This document shows, one piece after another, positions 63,975 through 64,000 of a DNA stretch of 64,000 bases (positions are counted from its first letter, which is position 1; each line of letters starts with the position of its first letter). Source of the DNA: Fibrobacter sp. UWB5 (lineage in GTDB: Bacteria > Fibrobacterota > Fibrobacteria > Fibrobacterales > Fibrobacteraceae); NCBI RefSeq assembly GCF_002210295.1, contig NZ_MWQH01000006.1, positions 1 to 64,000 of the forward strand, in the 5' to 3' direction. The translations under genes were made by a program, and so were the position numbers. Below the pieces are notes generated by a model that worked only from the letters and a program-made list of their open reading frames with translations, was not told where the DNA came from and did not search any database.

Positions 63975-64000
63975 AGTGGTTTTGTTTAGCTAGTTTCCTA

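Overview
The window looks like a chromosomal segment of a Fibrobacter-type bacterium (phylum Fibrobacterota). Several independent signs agree. Two large lipoproteins carry the 'Fibrobacter succinogenes major paralogous' (FISUMP) domain. Secreted proteins have Ser-rich linkers and C-terminal sorting-like tails. There is a GH10 xylanase-like protein and an esterase with a Ser-rich linker. The tmRNA tag reads (A)ADENYALAA. Several genes have a TAnnTTTG promoter element of the kind used in the Fibrobacterota-Chlorobiota-Bacteroidota group. Most of the DNA is ordinary chromosome; the clearest accessory block is a type I restriction-modification locus.

Layout. 1-5.8 kb: the 3' part of a giant repetitive secreted protein (CUB-like modules alternating with InlB-like modules), followed in the same direction by two tiny related peptide genes. 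5.9-6.4 kb: tmRNA (ssrA, minus strand) with an unusually structured 5' leader. 6.6-13.8 kb: a FISUMP lipoprotein, mfd and a TatD-family hydrolase. 13.9-17.9 kb: a small protein, an outer-membrane protein with a long Ala/Lys/Glu/Pro leader region, a secreted basic protein, a PIN-domain protein and YraN. 18-25.3 kb (minus): an FHA-ABC transporter overlapping a Ser/Thr kinase, and an RND/MMPL exporter overlapping an aspartate aminotransferase. 25.4-31.9 kb: an Omp85-like barrel, purB, pgpA, an acidic small protein, a degenerate-GGDEF/EAL protein and a DUF436 protein. 32-39.2 kb: hsdM-hsdS-(DUF4143 ATPase)-hsdR. 39.3-49.5 kb: guaA, an M17 aminopeptidase, a barrel protein, a Na/Ca exchanger, a SpmA-SpmB fusion, a lipoprotein/barrel pair and serS. 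49.7-56.5 kb: a secreted esterase, LptE, NUDIX-leuB, a GH10-like enzyme and a Cys-rich lipoprotein. 56.5-58.7 kb: a compact thioesterase-ketosynthase-ACP operon. 58.9-64 kb: xerD, tRNA-Lys, a sugar nucleotidyltransferase, a second FISUMP lipoprotein and tRNA-Asp.

The most unusual signals are these. The mature tmRNA 5' end is perfectly complementary to its own leader, inside a run of hairpins. Similar hairpin runs occur at other intergenic sites, one of them holding a diverged 3' stub of serS downstream of the intact gene. Two paralogous short peptides sit behind the giant secreted protein. Three lipoproteins share an undescribed-looking Cys/Trp module. An FHA-ABC/kinase pair resembles mycobacterial Rv1747-PknF. 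A minimal thioesterase/KS/ACP operon has no other biosynthetic partners nearby. Several housekeeping genes appear to have leaderless promoters.
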